Assembly (NCBI GenBank): GCA_024704765.1
Contig: JAKMXF010000077.1
Location: 263,220 to 327,219 of the forward strand
Direction of reading: 5' to 3'
Length of the DNA: 64,000 nucleotides
From: Oopsacas minuta
Taxonomy: Eukaryota; Porifera; Hexactinellida; Lyssacinosida; Leucopsacidae
Part shown: positions 1 to 10,545 of the stretch, in pieces
How positions within the stretch are numbered: position 1 is the first letter of the stretch
How the letters are laid out: every line of letters starts with the position of its first letter
Program-made: the position numbers and the translations under genes
Notes under the pieces: model-generated
The model's input: the letters and a program-made list of their open reading frames with translations, nothing else
Told to the model about the DNA's origin: nothing
Database searches by the model: none

Positions 1-197
1 AAATTTTCTACACAAGATCGGCACACTGTATGTGGAGCCCATGTTTTGTCTTGATCACCTAATCTCATTCCAAAATATTCTAAATATGCTTTTTTAACAA
101 ATCCTGTTATTGCCGTAGTTTGTTTAGAAGTCATAAAACTCCCACAAATATAACAAAAGACGTCTGGATCATTACTGCACCTTCTCCGATAAGCCAT
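1..197 (-). CDS. N-terminal fragment of an uncharacterised multicopy Cys-rich family (truncated by window edge)
   Basis: An open frame starts at an ATG at 197 and runs off the left edge after about 65 codons without a stop. The protein begins MAYRRRCSND and carries CYICGSF, then GDQDKTWAPH and CRSCV, which together look like a four-cysteine zinc-binding module. The same order (CYVCGPF, GDQDKSWAPH, CTSCSSG) occurs in the longer copy at 20081-21742, so this is a second member of that family. I recognise the family as one of unnamed predicted proteins recurring in animal genomes, but I know no assigned function. No lesion is visible in the part present, so this copy could be intact. The family assignment is firm; expression and function are unknown. 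Confidence 0.72.
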   Translation of the reverse strand, partial: MAYRRRCSNDPDVFCYICGSFMTSKQTTAITGFVKKAYLEYFGMRLGDQDKTWAPHTVCRSCVEN

Positions 198-559
198 ATG
201 ATAATAAAATATCAAAATAGTAGACTATAGTACAATAAAGCTGTATATAACAAAAATAAAAATAAAAAAATTATGTAGAAAAGAATGGAGTTAAAGGGAC
301 TAATTAGAAAATGCAATAAAGCACGCATCTGTTTATTTCAAAAGACAAAAATTCACACAAGTATCAAATATAATCATTTATTCTAGGGAAGTGTACTTAA
401 AAAAATCGACTTACATTAAAATGACATTTGAGTAAAAACGAGACGTGATAGGGGAATTCTGATGACAGATTGAGAATCAGCATACTCAAGTTAACTAAAA
501 ACAACCCATGGATAATCATCAGCAAATTTGACGCAGGGCAGTGTAATGATTGTTGAGTC
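198..559. other. No gene recognised
   Basis: AT-rich sequence between the fragment at the left edge and the first Tc1 relic. I see no open frame, terminal repeat or RNA gene in it. It may hold the upstream region of the minus-strand gene that starts at 197. Confidence 0.5.
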
Positions 560-1013
560 ACAAATAGGAGGCAAAAGTAGAGAGATTTTACAAAGTGGTA
601 TCATGAAAACGATTCAAGGAGGAGGAGAAAATATCTTGTTTGGGTTTGCATTTTCTGTAAGGACATAGGACCACCAATCGAAATAACTAATTGCATAAAT
701 GCCCCATGGATATATTTTGGTATTTTAGATTGATTCCACCAAGTTTTCTGGAGAAAGTTCAAGAAAATAACAATGAGGCCAATTTCATGCAGAACAATGC
801 TCCTTGCCACAAGACCAAATGTGTAATGAATTGGTTTAACGGAAATGATCAAAACTCTGTATTGCCTCACATTTCCCCGATCAAAAGGTTAGAGAAAACA
901 TTTGGGAAATAATGATAAGAAAGGTTTATATGAACAAAAGAAACATTATATCGTAATCCGACCTAAAAGAATCAATCATTAGAGTGGGACAACATCTCTA
1001 GTAAAACGCAGCC
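560..1013 (+). pseudogene. Old Tc1-like transposase relic, 5' portion
   Basis: Conceptual translation in shifting frames recovers Tc1 landmarks in the right order: a GGGENILFGFAF segment (the family's GGGSIMVWGCF block), then DIGPPIEI, then FMQNNAPCHKTKCVMNWF, which holds the second catalytic Asp (family FMQDNAPCH, here mutated to Asn). Several stops and frameshifts separate the blocks, and the DNA-binding N-terminus is not recognisable. The coding trail stops exactly where the intact terminal repeat of the 1016-2327 element begins and resumes after it, so this relic is the older layer. I found no terminal repeats of its own. Family level is secure, clade is not. Confidence 0.7.
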
Positions 1014-1015
1014 TA

Positions 1016-2327
1016 CAGGGTGGCTTTTAAGTCCTGACCCATTATATATTTCATTGTCCACATTGCTGGACTATTCTTACATAGATTTACTGATCGAGAT
1101 TTCAAAACACATATTGGAACTAATTATATTTGATTTTGAATTATTGAATGTAGACACCTTTCTTTGTGATTACTGCTCGTAGACGCCCTGACACTGCCTC
1201 TACTGCGCGCGCAGTGTTTCTTCTGGAATTCTAGTCCATTCACTAAGTAGATCCTTCTTTAAAGACGCTCTATTAGTATGAGCTTTGCGCATGCATTTTT
1301 TCCCAATGTGGCCCATATAGAGAAATCCATGGGATTTAGATCTAGGCTAGACGGTGGCCATTCTTCTTTAGTGATAAAATCGGGATTATTTTCTGATAGC
1401 CAGGTCTGAGTGGTACGAGCTGTATGGGGTGGAGCCCATCTTGTTGAAACAAGAATCGACTCTTGTTAAACAGCTAGCACCCAGGTCTTTCACTACAGGT
1501 TCTAAAATACGATCGTTGTATTCTGTAGAGTTGATTTTTACACCCTGGGGAACAAATATCAGTGATGTCCGTCCTAAACCGGAGACCCCTCCCCAGATCA
1601 TCACTGAAAGTGGTCTTTGGACTCTCCGAACATAGCGGAGTTCTTCATTTATAGTGGAAGAAGTAGAAGATAAGATCCTGTCGTTTTGAGAGTTACTGGC
1701 CTCCTCAATTGTGAATAACTTTTCATCCGAATACAGAACATTATGATAGCCATGTTCTGCGAGCCGACTAAGAAGCTTTTTGCTACGAAGTAATAGTTTT
1801 TGTCGAATCGCAGTTGAGAGATAGTGTACCTTTCTTCGTTTGTAAGAAGATAGACCCAGGGAACTTTTCACAATCTTATGAACTGATGTACGCGATATTT
1901 TGAGTTCAGATAACAGTTTGCTCATTGATTGGCGTGGATTTCGCCGAATTATGTCTCTGAGTATTTTCTTTATCCTGGTTGTGGTTACAGTAATTGGACG
2001 TCCACTTCTACTTTTGTCTTTGACACTACCAGTCTCAAGATAACGCTGGATAGTACTAGAGACAAATTTCCTCCGCTCTTTTGGGATATTCAATGATATC
2101 ATAATGTCACATTGGCGCTTCCCATTCACAAATAATTCAATTATAGCAGACCGTTGTCTTTCCATCTAAGCAGTCAAGGGATCGTGTAGAAATATCACTC
2201 GGTTCTAAGTAATAATTATGCTAGACTGCGTACATATACAACATATATAAATATCATAACCTAAGAAAGTATATTATGCTTGTTGTAAAACTGCAAATAT
2301 AGGGGTCAGGACTTAAAAGCCACCCTG
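1016..2327 (-). mobile_element. maT-type (DD37D) mariner-superfamily element, complete ends
   Basis: The element is 1312 bp and bounded by identical 25-bp inverted repeats starting CAGGGTGGCTTTTAAGTCCT. The target dinucleotide TA is present on both sides (1014-1015 and 2328-2329). It encodes one broken transposase on the minus strand. It sits inside the open reading trail of an older Tc1 relic. The perfect terminal repeats contrast with the damaged gene and suggest a fairly recent insertion. Confidence 0.93.
1141..2165 (-). pseudogene. maT-type DD37D transposase, frameshifted
   Basis: The N-terminal 100 residues form a helix-turn-helix region (QCDIMISLNIPKERR, then a GRP box SRSGRP). The first catalytic Asp is in VLYSDEKLF. 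A frameshift follows just before the second Asp block (QQDG...PHTARTTQTWLS) and another just after it. The third block reads SSLDLNPMDFSIW. Counting from the second Asp, 37 residues lie before the third acidic residue, which is Asp, so the signature is DD37D, as in the maT clade. The frame then reaches a C-terminal VITKKG segment and a stop at 1141. Start chosen at the MERQRSAIIELF methionine at 2165. The gene cannot make full-length protein as it stands. Confidence 0.88.
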
Positions 2328-2329
2328 TA

Positions 2330-2394
2330 TACTACACAATACCCAAACGGTGAAGGAGATCAAAATAAAGAACGGATACTCTACAAAATATTGA
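2330..2394 (+). pseudogene. Old Tc1-like transposase relic, 3' tail
   Basis: Immediately after the right TA of the maT element an open stretch reads LHNTQTVKEIKIKNG, then YSTKY and a stop. This matches the typical C-terminus of Tc1 transposases (a basic stretch ending in KY). Joined conceptually to the relic at 560-1013 it completes the order of blocks, so the maT element landed in a TA within the last fifth of this older gene. The segment is short, so the call rests on position as much as on sequence. Confidence 0.62.
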
Positions 2395-2679
2395 AATTGA
2401 CATTACGAAACTGAACTTAGCCTAGTATATTCACATACGTTTTCTTCATCTTCTACTTTTAGAATTAGAACCACAACTAATAATCACTTATGAAAATAAT
2501 TTGTCTAACTACTGTACAAAGGACAAACATTGGATAAACAGGTATGGAGGTAAAATAAGGTTTAATACACATGAAATCATTGTGGGGATCATTTTCAATT
2601 CCAAATAACAAATATACAATTCTCCAACGTACTGAAAGGCATTTACTGAATTTTCTGACAAATGAAATACGATGTACTA
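2395..2679. other. Spacer between transposons, no gene recognised
   Basis: About 285 bp of AT-rich sequence between the Tc1 relic and the DD37E element. The minus-strand open frame in it has no recognisable features. Confidence 0.5.
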
Positions 2680-4024
2680 CAGGGTGTAACAAAAGTCTTG
2701 GCCGGTTCTCAATCGTAGATGGATTTAAAATATACTAGTAAATATAGCATACAACGGAAATGCTAGTTGACTGATAGTTACTATATAGTAACTACATTTA
2801 TACTATAGGCATATTGAATATCTTCAACACTGCTCTCGAATTTTTTTAGCATATTTACCTTACCAGTTTTTTTCGGGAAAATGAATGTCGGTGATCACGG
2901 AGTCGAGCTCCGTTCTAAAGCAATTGGAATGCTTGAAGGAGGCATTACTCAAAAAGAGGTAGCTACACGTCTAAGTGTTGGAGTAAGATCAGTACGGAGA
3001 TGGTGGAGTCAACACAAATGCAGTGAGACTATGGAGACTAAGCCTCGATCTGGAAGGCCTCAAATTTTGAAACAGGTATCACGAATTGTGATTAAGAAAT
3101 CCTTGGGGAAAAGGAGGCAATCAACCCGAAAATTGTCGAGGAGACTATCTATCAAAGGAAACCCCATATCTCACATTACAATTCAGCGGCACTTAGCACA
3201 AAGGCTTGATGCCAGACCCTATAAACGTCCCAAATGGGCAAAAATTACACAAAAAATCAAGGAAAATCGATTGAAATTCGCTCGGGATCATGAGAATTGG
3301 TCTTTCGAAGATTGGAATAAGGTGTTCTGGTCTGATGAATCACCCTTTGAGTTATTTCATTCGCCAAACAGACAGAATGATTGAGTATGGGCAATTGGTT
3401 CACAAAATATTGAGCTTATTTGTCAGGTCAAATTCCCAGCGAAAATTATGGTCTGGGGAATGATGTCCACAGAGCGATGTCAGAACTGCACATTGTACCC
3501 CAAAAACAGACCGTCAATGGAGCCTACTATACGAACGAAATATTGAAGAAAACCTGTCTGGATGCGATCGCTCGTAAAGCTAAAAAGGGGTCCATTATTG
3601 AGAGGTCCATGTTGGAAAACATGTCAGAATTTCTGTTCATGCAGGATGGTGCCCCCGCACACACGGCCAATGTCACGCAGCAGTGGTGTTCAGAGAAGTT
3701 CCCTCGGTTTTGGAAGAAAGGGGAGTGGCCAGCTAACTCCCCCGACTTGAATCCGATTGAAAATCTTTGGGGTATTTTATATGAACGGTTGGATGAAATG
3801 GGCCAGGTCACCACGATTCAGGCCCTAATTGCAAACCTAGAAACGGCATGGAAGACGATTTCACCGAACTTACTTCGAAACCTGGTGAATGGGATGCCTA
3901 ATCGAATGAAATTAGTTTTAGAAAGAGGTGGTGATTATATTGGTAAATAATTAGATATTGTGACCTTGAAATATTTTATGTGAGCCACCATAATGCAACC
4001 GGCCAAGACTTTTGTTACACCCTG
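2680..4024 (+). mobile_element. Tc1/mariner element with DD37E signature, complete ends
   Basis: The element is 1345 bp with identical 28-bp inverted repeats that begin CAGGGTGTAACAAAAGTCTT. TA lies at 2678-2679 and 4025-4026. The transposase lies on the plus strand and occupies most of the interior. The ends are perfect while the gene has one stop and one frameshift, so inactivation is recent. Confidence 0.94.
2881..3950 (+). pseudogene. DD37E Tc1/mariner transposase, one stop and one frameshift
   Basis: The protein begins MNVGDHGVELRSKAIGML and has a paired HTH region (GGITQKEVATRLSV, KPRSGRP) followed by a second basic helical segment. The first Asp is in VFWSDESPFELF. An in-frame TGA at 3382-3384 follows HSPNRQND; a CGA-to-TGA change would explain it. 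A frameshift near 3470 moves the reading into the frame that holds LFMQDGAPAHTANVTQQW and SPDLNPIENLW. Thirty-seven residues separate the second Asp and the Glu. The gene ends GGDYIGK at 3950. With only two lesions this is one of the best preserved transposases of the window. Confidence 0.9.
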
Positions 4025-4026
4025 TA

Positions 4027-6269
4027 AATAAAGTAATAAATTGTGTCAGGAAATTTACAGACGCCGGAACTTGGGTATTTGCAGGCTTTTGTCCAGTCTT
4101 CTATATTATATCTAGTCTGGGGGATTTTCTTCATCTTAATATCTTATTGAAGCTAGAAAAACCTGCTATAATTATTTTTCTAGTTACTTTGGATGTTCGA
4201 AATCCAACTAGATGGGTCCAGGGATAGATTCGGTTAACCTCTGTATGTGCTTTGAAGTGCAAAGATAAATAACTCGATTAACAGAATAGTGTCGTTTAGA
4301 TATATTCAATATTTTGGAGTTAGAGAAATACTAAAATGATATACATCTTAAGGAATTAAGCTAGTAAGGTACTTATGCGATGTTACTATGCATAAGTTAA
4401 ACTACTAAACCACAAGTAATCTATATATGTGTACAAACAAGGTGAGCAAAATAACCAGGCCTGAACAATTAGCTTCGAATGTGCATTCAGGAAAGATTAC
4501 AACGCCTTATAGTTATAGAGCTGAAAGGGCGTACAAGACGAATACAAACTATTATTATCGTAGGTTTAAAGTCTAGGAGGATCATAGCTTATGTCCTAGA
4601 TGAACACCGTAAAAATGTTTCCATTTTTTGATTTTTAGAGCAAAATTCCAATTACATTCTTCCGAACTATTTCTCCCAAAATGACTTATAGGGTCTTCGG
4701 ACTTACTATTTAGGTTTCTAATAGCTCTCTCTGTCTGAAATCTCTAAACTCAACCCTGAATCCTCGATTTCTAGGGCGAATTTTGACATCGAATATATGT
4801 AAATTTTTGTATAATTCCTTGAAGCCGCGATTCAAAATTATCTGAATTCACAAAGACTTTACTGAATACTCTACTACTTCGTCTATGGATTATCCCATAT
4901 ATCTTTAATAGAATAAATAGAACAGTATTGCCTCGTTTGTTTGACTAATAGTTTCGAGGTGGCCTGAAATGTGCACGCAGCCCGATTTTTGGTCCAACAA
5001 ATATATATATGCACTTGGACTTGGCCTGGTCTAGATTTCTTCGCATCATTAGAGCTAATTGTTGTTTTGACTCTTTTGTTGTAATCACCAATAACTCCGG
5101 AAACAAGAAAACAAGGCTGGCATAGGATTGGAAATTCATAGGCTTGTAGCTTAGGAGGACATAAACAGTGGTACCTTGTTAAGATTAATACTAATGGACA
5201 GTCAAAATGTTTCTTGCCTTATTCAGAAATTCGTAAAACTGTGTTGGTATTAAAGAAGTTCCCCTGTATTAACAAAGGAGTGAATATGGGCAATCTCAAC
5301 ACAATTCCGGAAAGAGCCCGTATATTACAAAGATGAAGTTTTCGGTGTTCCATAGTAGCGAAAATTTCTTGATACGGCTGCATATGTCGCTACATTTGCC
5401 ACATATGGCAGAAGTGGCATAAATTAAACAAAGATCAGAGCTCAGGTGAAAATACTAAGGTATCTATGGTGATTCCTATGTGTAGACTCAATTATGCAGT
5501 CAGACTTTGAATCAAGAAAATATAATTGTAAAAAATATTCGGGATTCAATATTTAACTAGCTCATTAGCAATAAATAAAATGAAAGAGTAGAAAATTCAA
5601 AATATTCGAAAAAATTCACCAGTTTATGCTAACAGTTGCATTTGTCAGAATTTTAGGTATGTATCTGTTAGACAGATGTATGCATTTGTCAGACAGCAGA
5701 ATGAAGTTTGTCCGAATTCAGTAGTACCATTGATCCGAATTTTGAGGGAAGAATTTATCCAGATTTTGATCGAATCATTAGCTAGTCGAACACCTGCATA
5801 ACATAAAGGACCAATCCTGACACTAATCCGAAGTAAAAACCTCTTCAGTACGGTAAGAATAGTGAGCAAAGTACCCATAATAAGAAATTAGAATCACTAA
5901 TTTCTCCTAATACTGGCGTATCAAAATAATGAAAATTCAGCTTTGGGCGCATCATCCTTAAAACCTGGATGAAACCCTACATATCTATGTCATAGCTATG
6001 CCAATGTATGTATATGCCCATGAGCGTATATAAATTCATCTTGTTTGTCCGAATTGTATGAAGAAACTGGAAAACAAGATGGCTGATTTTTGGGATAAGG
6101 GGATATTTGGTTCTGGCTCCGGGGAATTTCAAGTATTTAGCAAAGTTCACACTCATGACGAAAATATGACCTACTCGTCAACTTTTAAGATTTGTCAAAA
6201 CTCACATTATTAGACAGAGCTCAACAAATCTACATGAAAAAGTTTGTTAATTTAATCAGAACACCCCTC
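4027..6269. other. 2.2 kb without recognised gene; scattered short motif repeats
   Basis: I see no coding trail or terminal repeat pair here. Between 5636 and 5770 short motifs such as TGCATTTGTCAGA and GTCCGAATT recur with substitutions, and a similar TCGGACAAATGCA motif occurs near 22830, so a degraded dispersed repeat is possible. A small hairpin-like TGCCACATATGGCA lies near 5400. The minus-strand frames at 4945-5139 and 5645-5878 have no recognisable domain. Confidence 0.45.
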
Positions 6270-7261
6270 ACGGTTTCCATTTATATGTGTATCTTATTTG
6301 GTATTTGTCACACCAAATACGATACACATACTCTAAGTGGACAAAAGTATTTCAACACACAAATATATTGTCATAAATTGTATACTCTTTCCCGTTCCTA
6401 TATATTGTGTAGTCTATTATTCGTAGCTGCTATGTAGTAATTTGTATAGAATAACATATGTTTTTCAAGAATTTCAAAAAAATATTTTCGATTTACACTT
6501 TTTGAAGGTGTTAATTATTAATAATTATTAGATAATTATTGATAATCAAAATATGTGGTATTTCAAAGCCTATTAAGAATCTATAATTTCTGGCTTGATA
6601 TTTGAATTCTACGTAGGCGAGTTACCCCAGATTGAAATTTCCAATCGGATTGAACAATTTTTACCAGAGTTATAGATGAATTTCAATTTGTGCCATTTGT
6701 GCCACCTTTTGCCCAAGGTGGCACAAGTGGCCGCTACCAAGAGGTTATTATGGAATTCAAGGGTTAGCATAGTCATATCATTCGAAAATATTACTTCGAC
6801 TTATTCCTCCTAGCCCTAGTTGCTTTCCTTGTAGTGGCGCTTTTTCCTGCCACCTATGCCACTTTTTGAAAAAAGTGGCACAAGTAGGACAAATTGAAAT
6901 TCTTCTATAACTTTAGTAAAAATTGTTCAATCCGATTGGAAATTTCAATCTGGGGTAACTCGCCTACGTAGAATTCAAATATCAAGTCAGAAATTATAGA
7001 TTCTTAATAGGCTTTGAATTACCACGTATTTTGATTATCAATAATTATCTAATAATTATTAATAATTAACACCTTCCAAAAGTGTAAATCGAAATTATTT
7101 TTTTGAAATTCTTGAAAAACATATGTTATTCTATACAAATTACTACATAGCAGCTACGAATATAGACTACACAATATATAGGAACGGGAAAGAGTATCAA
7201 TTTATGACAATATATTTGTGTTTTGAAATACTTTTGTCCACTTAGAGTATAAGGAAACCGT
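6270..7261. mobile_element. Fold-back (long inverted repeat) element, 992 bp
   Basis: The left half (6270 to about 6740) reappears as its reverse complement in the right half (about 6820 to 7261), with a loop of roughly 80 bp. The palindrome opens with ACGGTTTCC and closes with GGAAACCGT. The left arm contains about 45 bp absent from the right, itself a small hairpin (TGTATCTTATTTGGTATTTG and its inverse). Near the centre GTGGCACAAG-type motifs are repeated on both arms. There is no coding capacity. I found no clear target duplication beside it. This is either a fold-back transposon or an inverted duplication. Confidence 0.85.
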
Positions 7262-7715
7262 AACACTGAGTAAACCTGGCAATTGGCAACAAAATCACCT
7301 GAAACTTTGTCACCACATCGGATAGGATGGTGTATAGACTACAATATCGTACAGATATAAAAGTAGCGGAGCAACGAAGAAAAAAGAAAGGCCGTCTGCA
7401 CAAATCTCATAAAAGTTAAATTAACTAATCAAAATTTGCGAATAGAACATTTTAAGATAAAGTATGTAAGGAATTAGTTAAGACTAGCTAGAAAATTGAA
7501 ACAGAAATCCTTCATTTGATTTAGGAACCATTTATGTGATGACGGTAGATATATATAAGTTAACAATTACTTCAAATAATTTGTAAAATATATATTTTAC
7601 TCAAATATATTATAGTATGTGTAAATTCGTACATGTACATGACACTCAGATAAATCCATGCTTAACGATATCTAATTGTAAGAAAGATGTCCCAATCATG
7701 GAAATGAAAATAATA
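7262..7715. other. Spacer, no gene recognised
   Basis: AT-rich sequence between the fold-back element and the Tc1 element. I see no feature in it. Confidence 0.5.
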
Positions 7716-8050
7716 TACACTGCGTGAACAAAAGTATTCGTACCTTTTGATACTATGTTATGATATCATACACATAATTTATATGATTTCCAAATTACTG
7801 TGAATATACATTTTAAGATTCCACCCAAGAAGGTAAATCCGTCAGTTGACTTAAATATCAATAGGTGAATAAATCTGAATGTACTAGTAGAACAGTCTCT
7901 AATATTTATAACTGTTTAATGTTCTTATGCATATGCTGAAATAGCAACATTTAGAGGTTTAACACTCTATAATTGTACCCAAACCTTTAGATAAACCCCC
8001 TATGATTCTTTCTGTTATTTATTATAGTATTTTATTCGGTCACACTGATT

Positions 8051-9086
8051 ATGACGAAAAAGAAAGAAATTTCCCATGTTAGACAGCAGATTATTGGATT
8101 GAAAAAAGGTGGACATTCTTACGATAGTATTTCTATAATATTATCTGTCCCTAAGTCGACAGTTCAGCCCATCATTATTCGGTGGAAAACATCTAGGACC
8201 ACTAACAATAAACCTCGTTCTGGGAGACCAAGTTTATTATCACCACGAGCCCTTAGGAGACTTAGAGCGACTGTAAAAACGAACAGGTGAAAAACTTTAT
8301 CCCATATCACTACCGAATTCAACCGATCAACTGTTAGCAACCCCGTTTGCTCGAAGACTATTCGACTACGTTTGATGGATCTCGGATTTATGCCGCAGAT
8401 GCCGAAGAAAAAGCCCCTAATATCAGAAAAAAATAGAGTAAACAGGTTAAAATTGTATAAGTTACATGGTAGTTGGAGTATTGAACAATGGAACAAGGTT
8501 ATTTGGTCCGATGAAAGTAGATTTAGACTATTTTATTCGGATGCGAGACAAAAAGTGTGGCGACAAACCAACGAACGCTATCTTCCAGAATGTCCCCGAA
8601 AAAGTATACAAGGAAATGATGGTTCAATAATGGTTTGGGGCAGTTTTATCGGAAACGTTCTTGGACCCTGTTATGTAATTAATGAAAGAATGAATCCTTC
8701 ATCTTATATTCAGAATATTATGTCGAAATTTTACTCGTCTTTCATCTTCAAATTTTAGAAAATTGCACCTCACCGATGTTTCAACAAGACAACGCCCATC
8801 CGCATCGAGCCGCACAAACTCACAAATGGTTTCAACAGAAAGATGTATCAATAATGATCTGGCCTGCTCTAAGCCCCGACTTAAATCCCATAGAAAGTCT
8901 ATGGGACACATTACAAAGGCAAATCAATTCAAGACTAAAGAAGCCAACAACACTACAAGATTTGAAGGAAATTCTTTTAGAGAATGGTACAAAATACCCA
9001 CAACCAAATTAGAAAATTTAGTGGAAAGTATGGCACGAAGGATACTTGCTTTAAAAGAATCGAAGGGCATGCAAACAAGGAACTAA
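8051..9086 (+). pseudogene. Tc1 DD34E transposase, multiply broken
   Basis: The start MTKKKEISHVRQQIIGL leads into an HTH (GGHSYDSISIILSVPKSTV) and the linker box KPRSGRP. A TGA at 8288-8290 (after KTNR) and a frameshift near 8360 precede the block that holds the first Asp (VIWSDESRFRLF) and GSIMVWGSF. Another frame change near 8760 is needed to reach the second Asp (MFQQDNAHPHRAAQTH) and the Glu block (SPDLNPIESLW). Thirty-four residues separate the second Asp and the Glu. A last shift near 8998 joins the C-terminal LENLVESMARRI. At least four lesions make it a clear pseudogene. Its 3' end lies 48 bp before the nested mariner. Confidence 0.9.
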
Positions 9087-9134
9087 AGTTGGAACTATAC
9101 CGCTCTTCTAATTATGATAGTATTAGGATATATA

Positions 9135-10424
9135 CGATGGGCACTCGAAAGGTTTTGCCGTTTGATATGAAACCATTAATCTGTCAGATATTTTTCGGCA
9201 TCCAACTTTCAGACATATTTTGTTAGTCTACTTTGAAACTTTCATTCATTTATCTCTTCTACTTTCATAAAATTAGATAATTTTAGTATACATGGCTTCT
9301 AAAATATCTCAATCAGAATCAGATCTCACAAAACGTGATTTCAAGCAATGATTTTGATCTTATTCAAACTACAGAAGACAAGAGTGGAAATGTATGAATC
9401 TTTACAGGAACATTTCCCGGATCTAGCTCCTTCTCTAAGTACAGTTGAATGATGGTACAGGGAATTTATTCACGGAAACTTTGTTCTTGAAGATGCCTTC
9501 GTTCAGGAAGACCGAATATTTCACATAATGAAGAAAATGTTAACGAAATGTAGGTCTAATTACTAAAGATCTTCATATTACGTACGCTCAATTAGAGTAT
9601 GAAACCGAGCTATCATCGGGAACAATTAATATCATTTTGCGCAAAGAGCTTTGTGTCAGGAAGTTGTGTGCCCAATGGATCCCCTTCTTTGAACTTACAG
9701 CAAAAAATATCCCGTATAGACTTTTGCAAAATTATGCTCAAAAGATTTGCAAATGGAAGTTCAAGTCCTGTTTCTGGGATCCTTACAGGTGATGAGACAT
9801 GGATATACCATTATGATCCGGAAACAAAGCGAATGTCAAAGGAGTGGGTTAAAGAAGATGCCCCACCTCTAACCAAAGTGCGGAGGGCTAGATCTGTTGG
9901 GAAACAAATATGGGCGATTCTTTACAGATCTAGTGGGTTTGTCGAAGCTGTTGCTCTCGAGGATAGAAAGACTGTTACTGCCGACTGGTACACTACAGTG
10001 TGCCTACCCAAAGTCATCACAGCGGGAGAAAACAGGCATTAGAGGAATTCTTCTTCATCATGATAATGCATCATCGCATACGGCAATCAGAACTCGTGAG
10101 TTTTTGGAAACTTCTGGACTCAAAACATTACCTCACCCACCCTACAGTCTTGATTTAGCCCCTTGGGACTTCTGGTTGTTCCCTAGACTCAAAGATCAAT
10201 TACGTGGGAGGAGATTTTCGACTAATGAGGAGTTGAGAGGGGCACTTTTCCAAGCGATCGGAGACATACCCAAAGAAGAGTGGAAAAAATGTTTGATAAT
10301 TGGTTTACCAGAATGAAAAAATATAGTAGATTGTCAGGGAGAGTATTTTGAAAAATGCAATAGTCAATTTTATTATTACTATCTGATATGTCGATCAACG
10401 TCAAAACTTTTCGAGTGCCCTTCG
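9135..10424 (+). mobile_element. Mariner (DD34D), copy 1, nested in the Tc1 element
   Basis: The element is 1290 bp, flanked by TA at 9133-9134 and 10425-10426. Its inverted repeats read CGATGGGCACTCGAAAGG at the left and CGAAGGGCACTCGAAAAG at the right. A second copy on the opposite strand at 60722-63349 has the same length once its own insertion is removed. Confidence 0.92.
9292..10395 (+). pseudogene. Mariner transposase, copy 1 (shared lesions with copy 2)
   Basis: The gene starts MASKISQSESDLTKRDF. An in-frame TGA lies at 9450-9452, in the block that reads STVE then WYREF. The motif VRKLCAQWIPFFEL is followed near 9700 by a frameshift into the frame with TGDETWIYHYDPETK (first Asp) and TVTADWYTTVCLP. 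A further frameshift near 10030 leads to LLHHDNASSHTAIRT (second Asp) and LAPWDFWLF (third Asp). Thirty-four residues separate the last two, the canonical mariner DD34D. The C-terminus (DCQGEYFEKCN type) runs towards the right repeat. The nonsense codon and both frameshifts recur in copy 2. Copy 1 has private changes too, such as a deletion in the RSGRP box. Confidence 0.92.
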
Positions 10425-10545
10425 TACATGAACTCATCTTCTAAATTTAGTCATAGTTGAGCGTGTAGTTTGTACGTATGATATATATAACACGTGGTAA
10501 ATATCTGTATTTGAGGAGTACGAATATTTTTGTTCACGCAGTGTA

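Larger units (their letters stand above)
7718..10543 (+). mobile_element. Tc1 (DD34E) element interrupted by a mariner
   Basis: The outer inverted repeats begin CACTGCGTGAACAAAA and match over 26 bp with one difference. TA flanks both ends (7716-7717 and 10544-10545). Removing the inner mariner (9135-10424 plus one TA) leaves a Tc1 element of about 1.53 kb. The host transposase is on the plus strand, upstream of the insertion. The nesting proves that the Tc1 inserted first. Confidence 0.93.
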
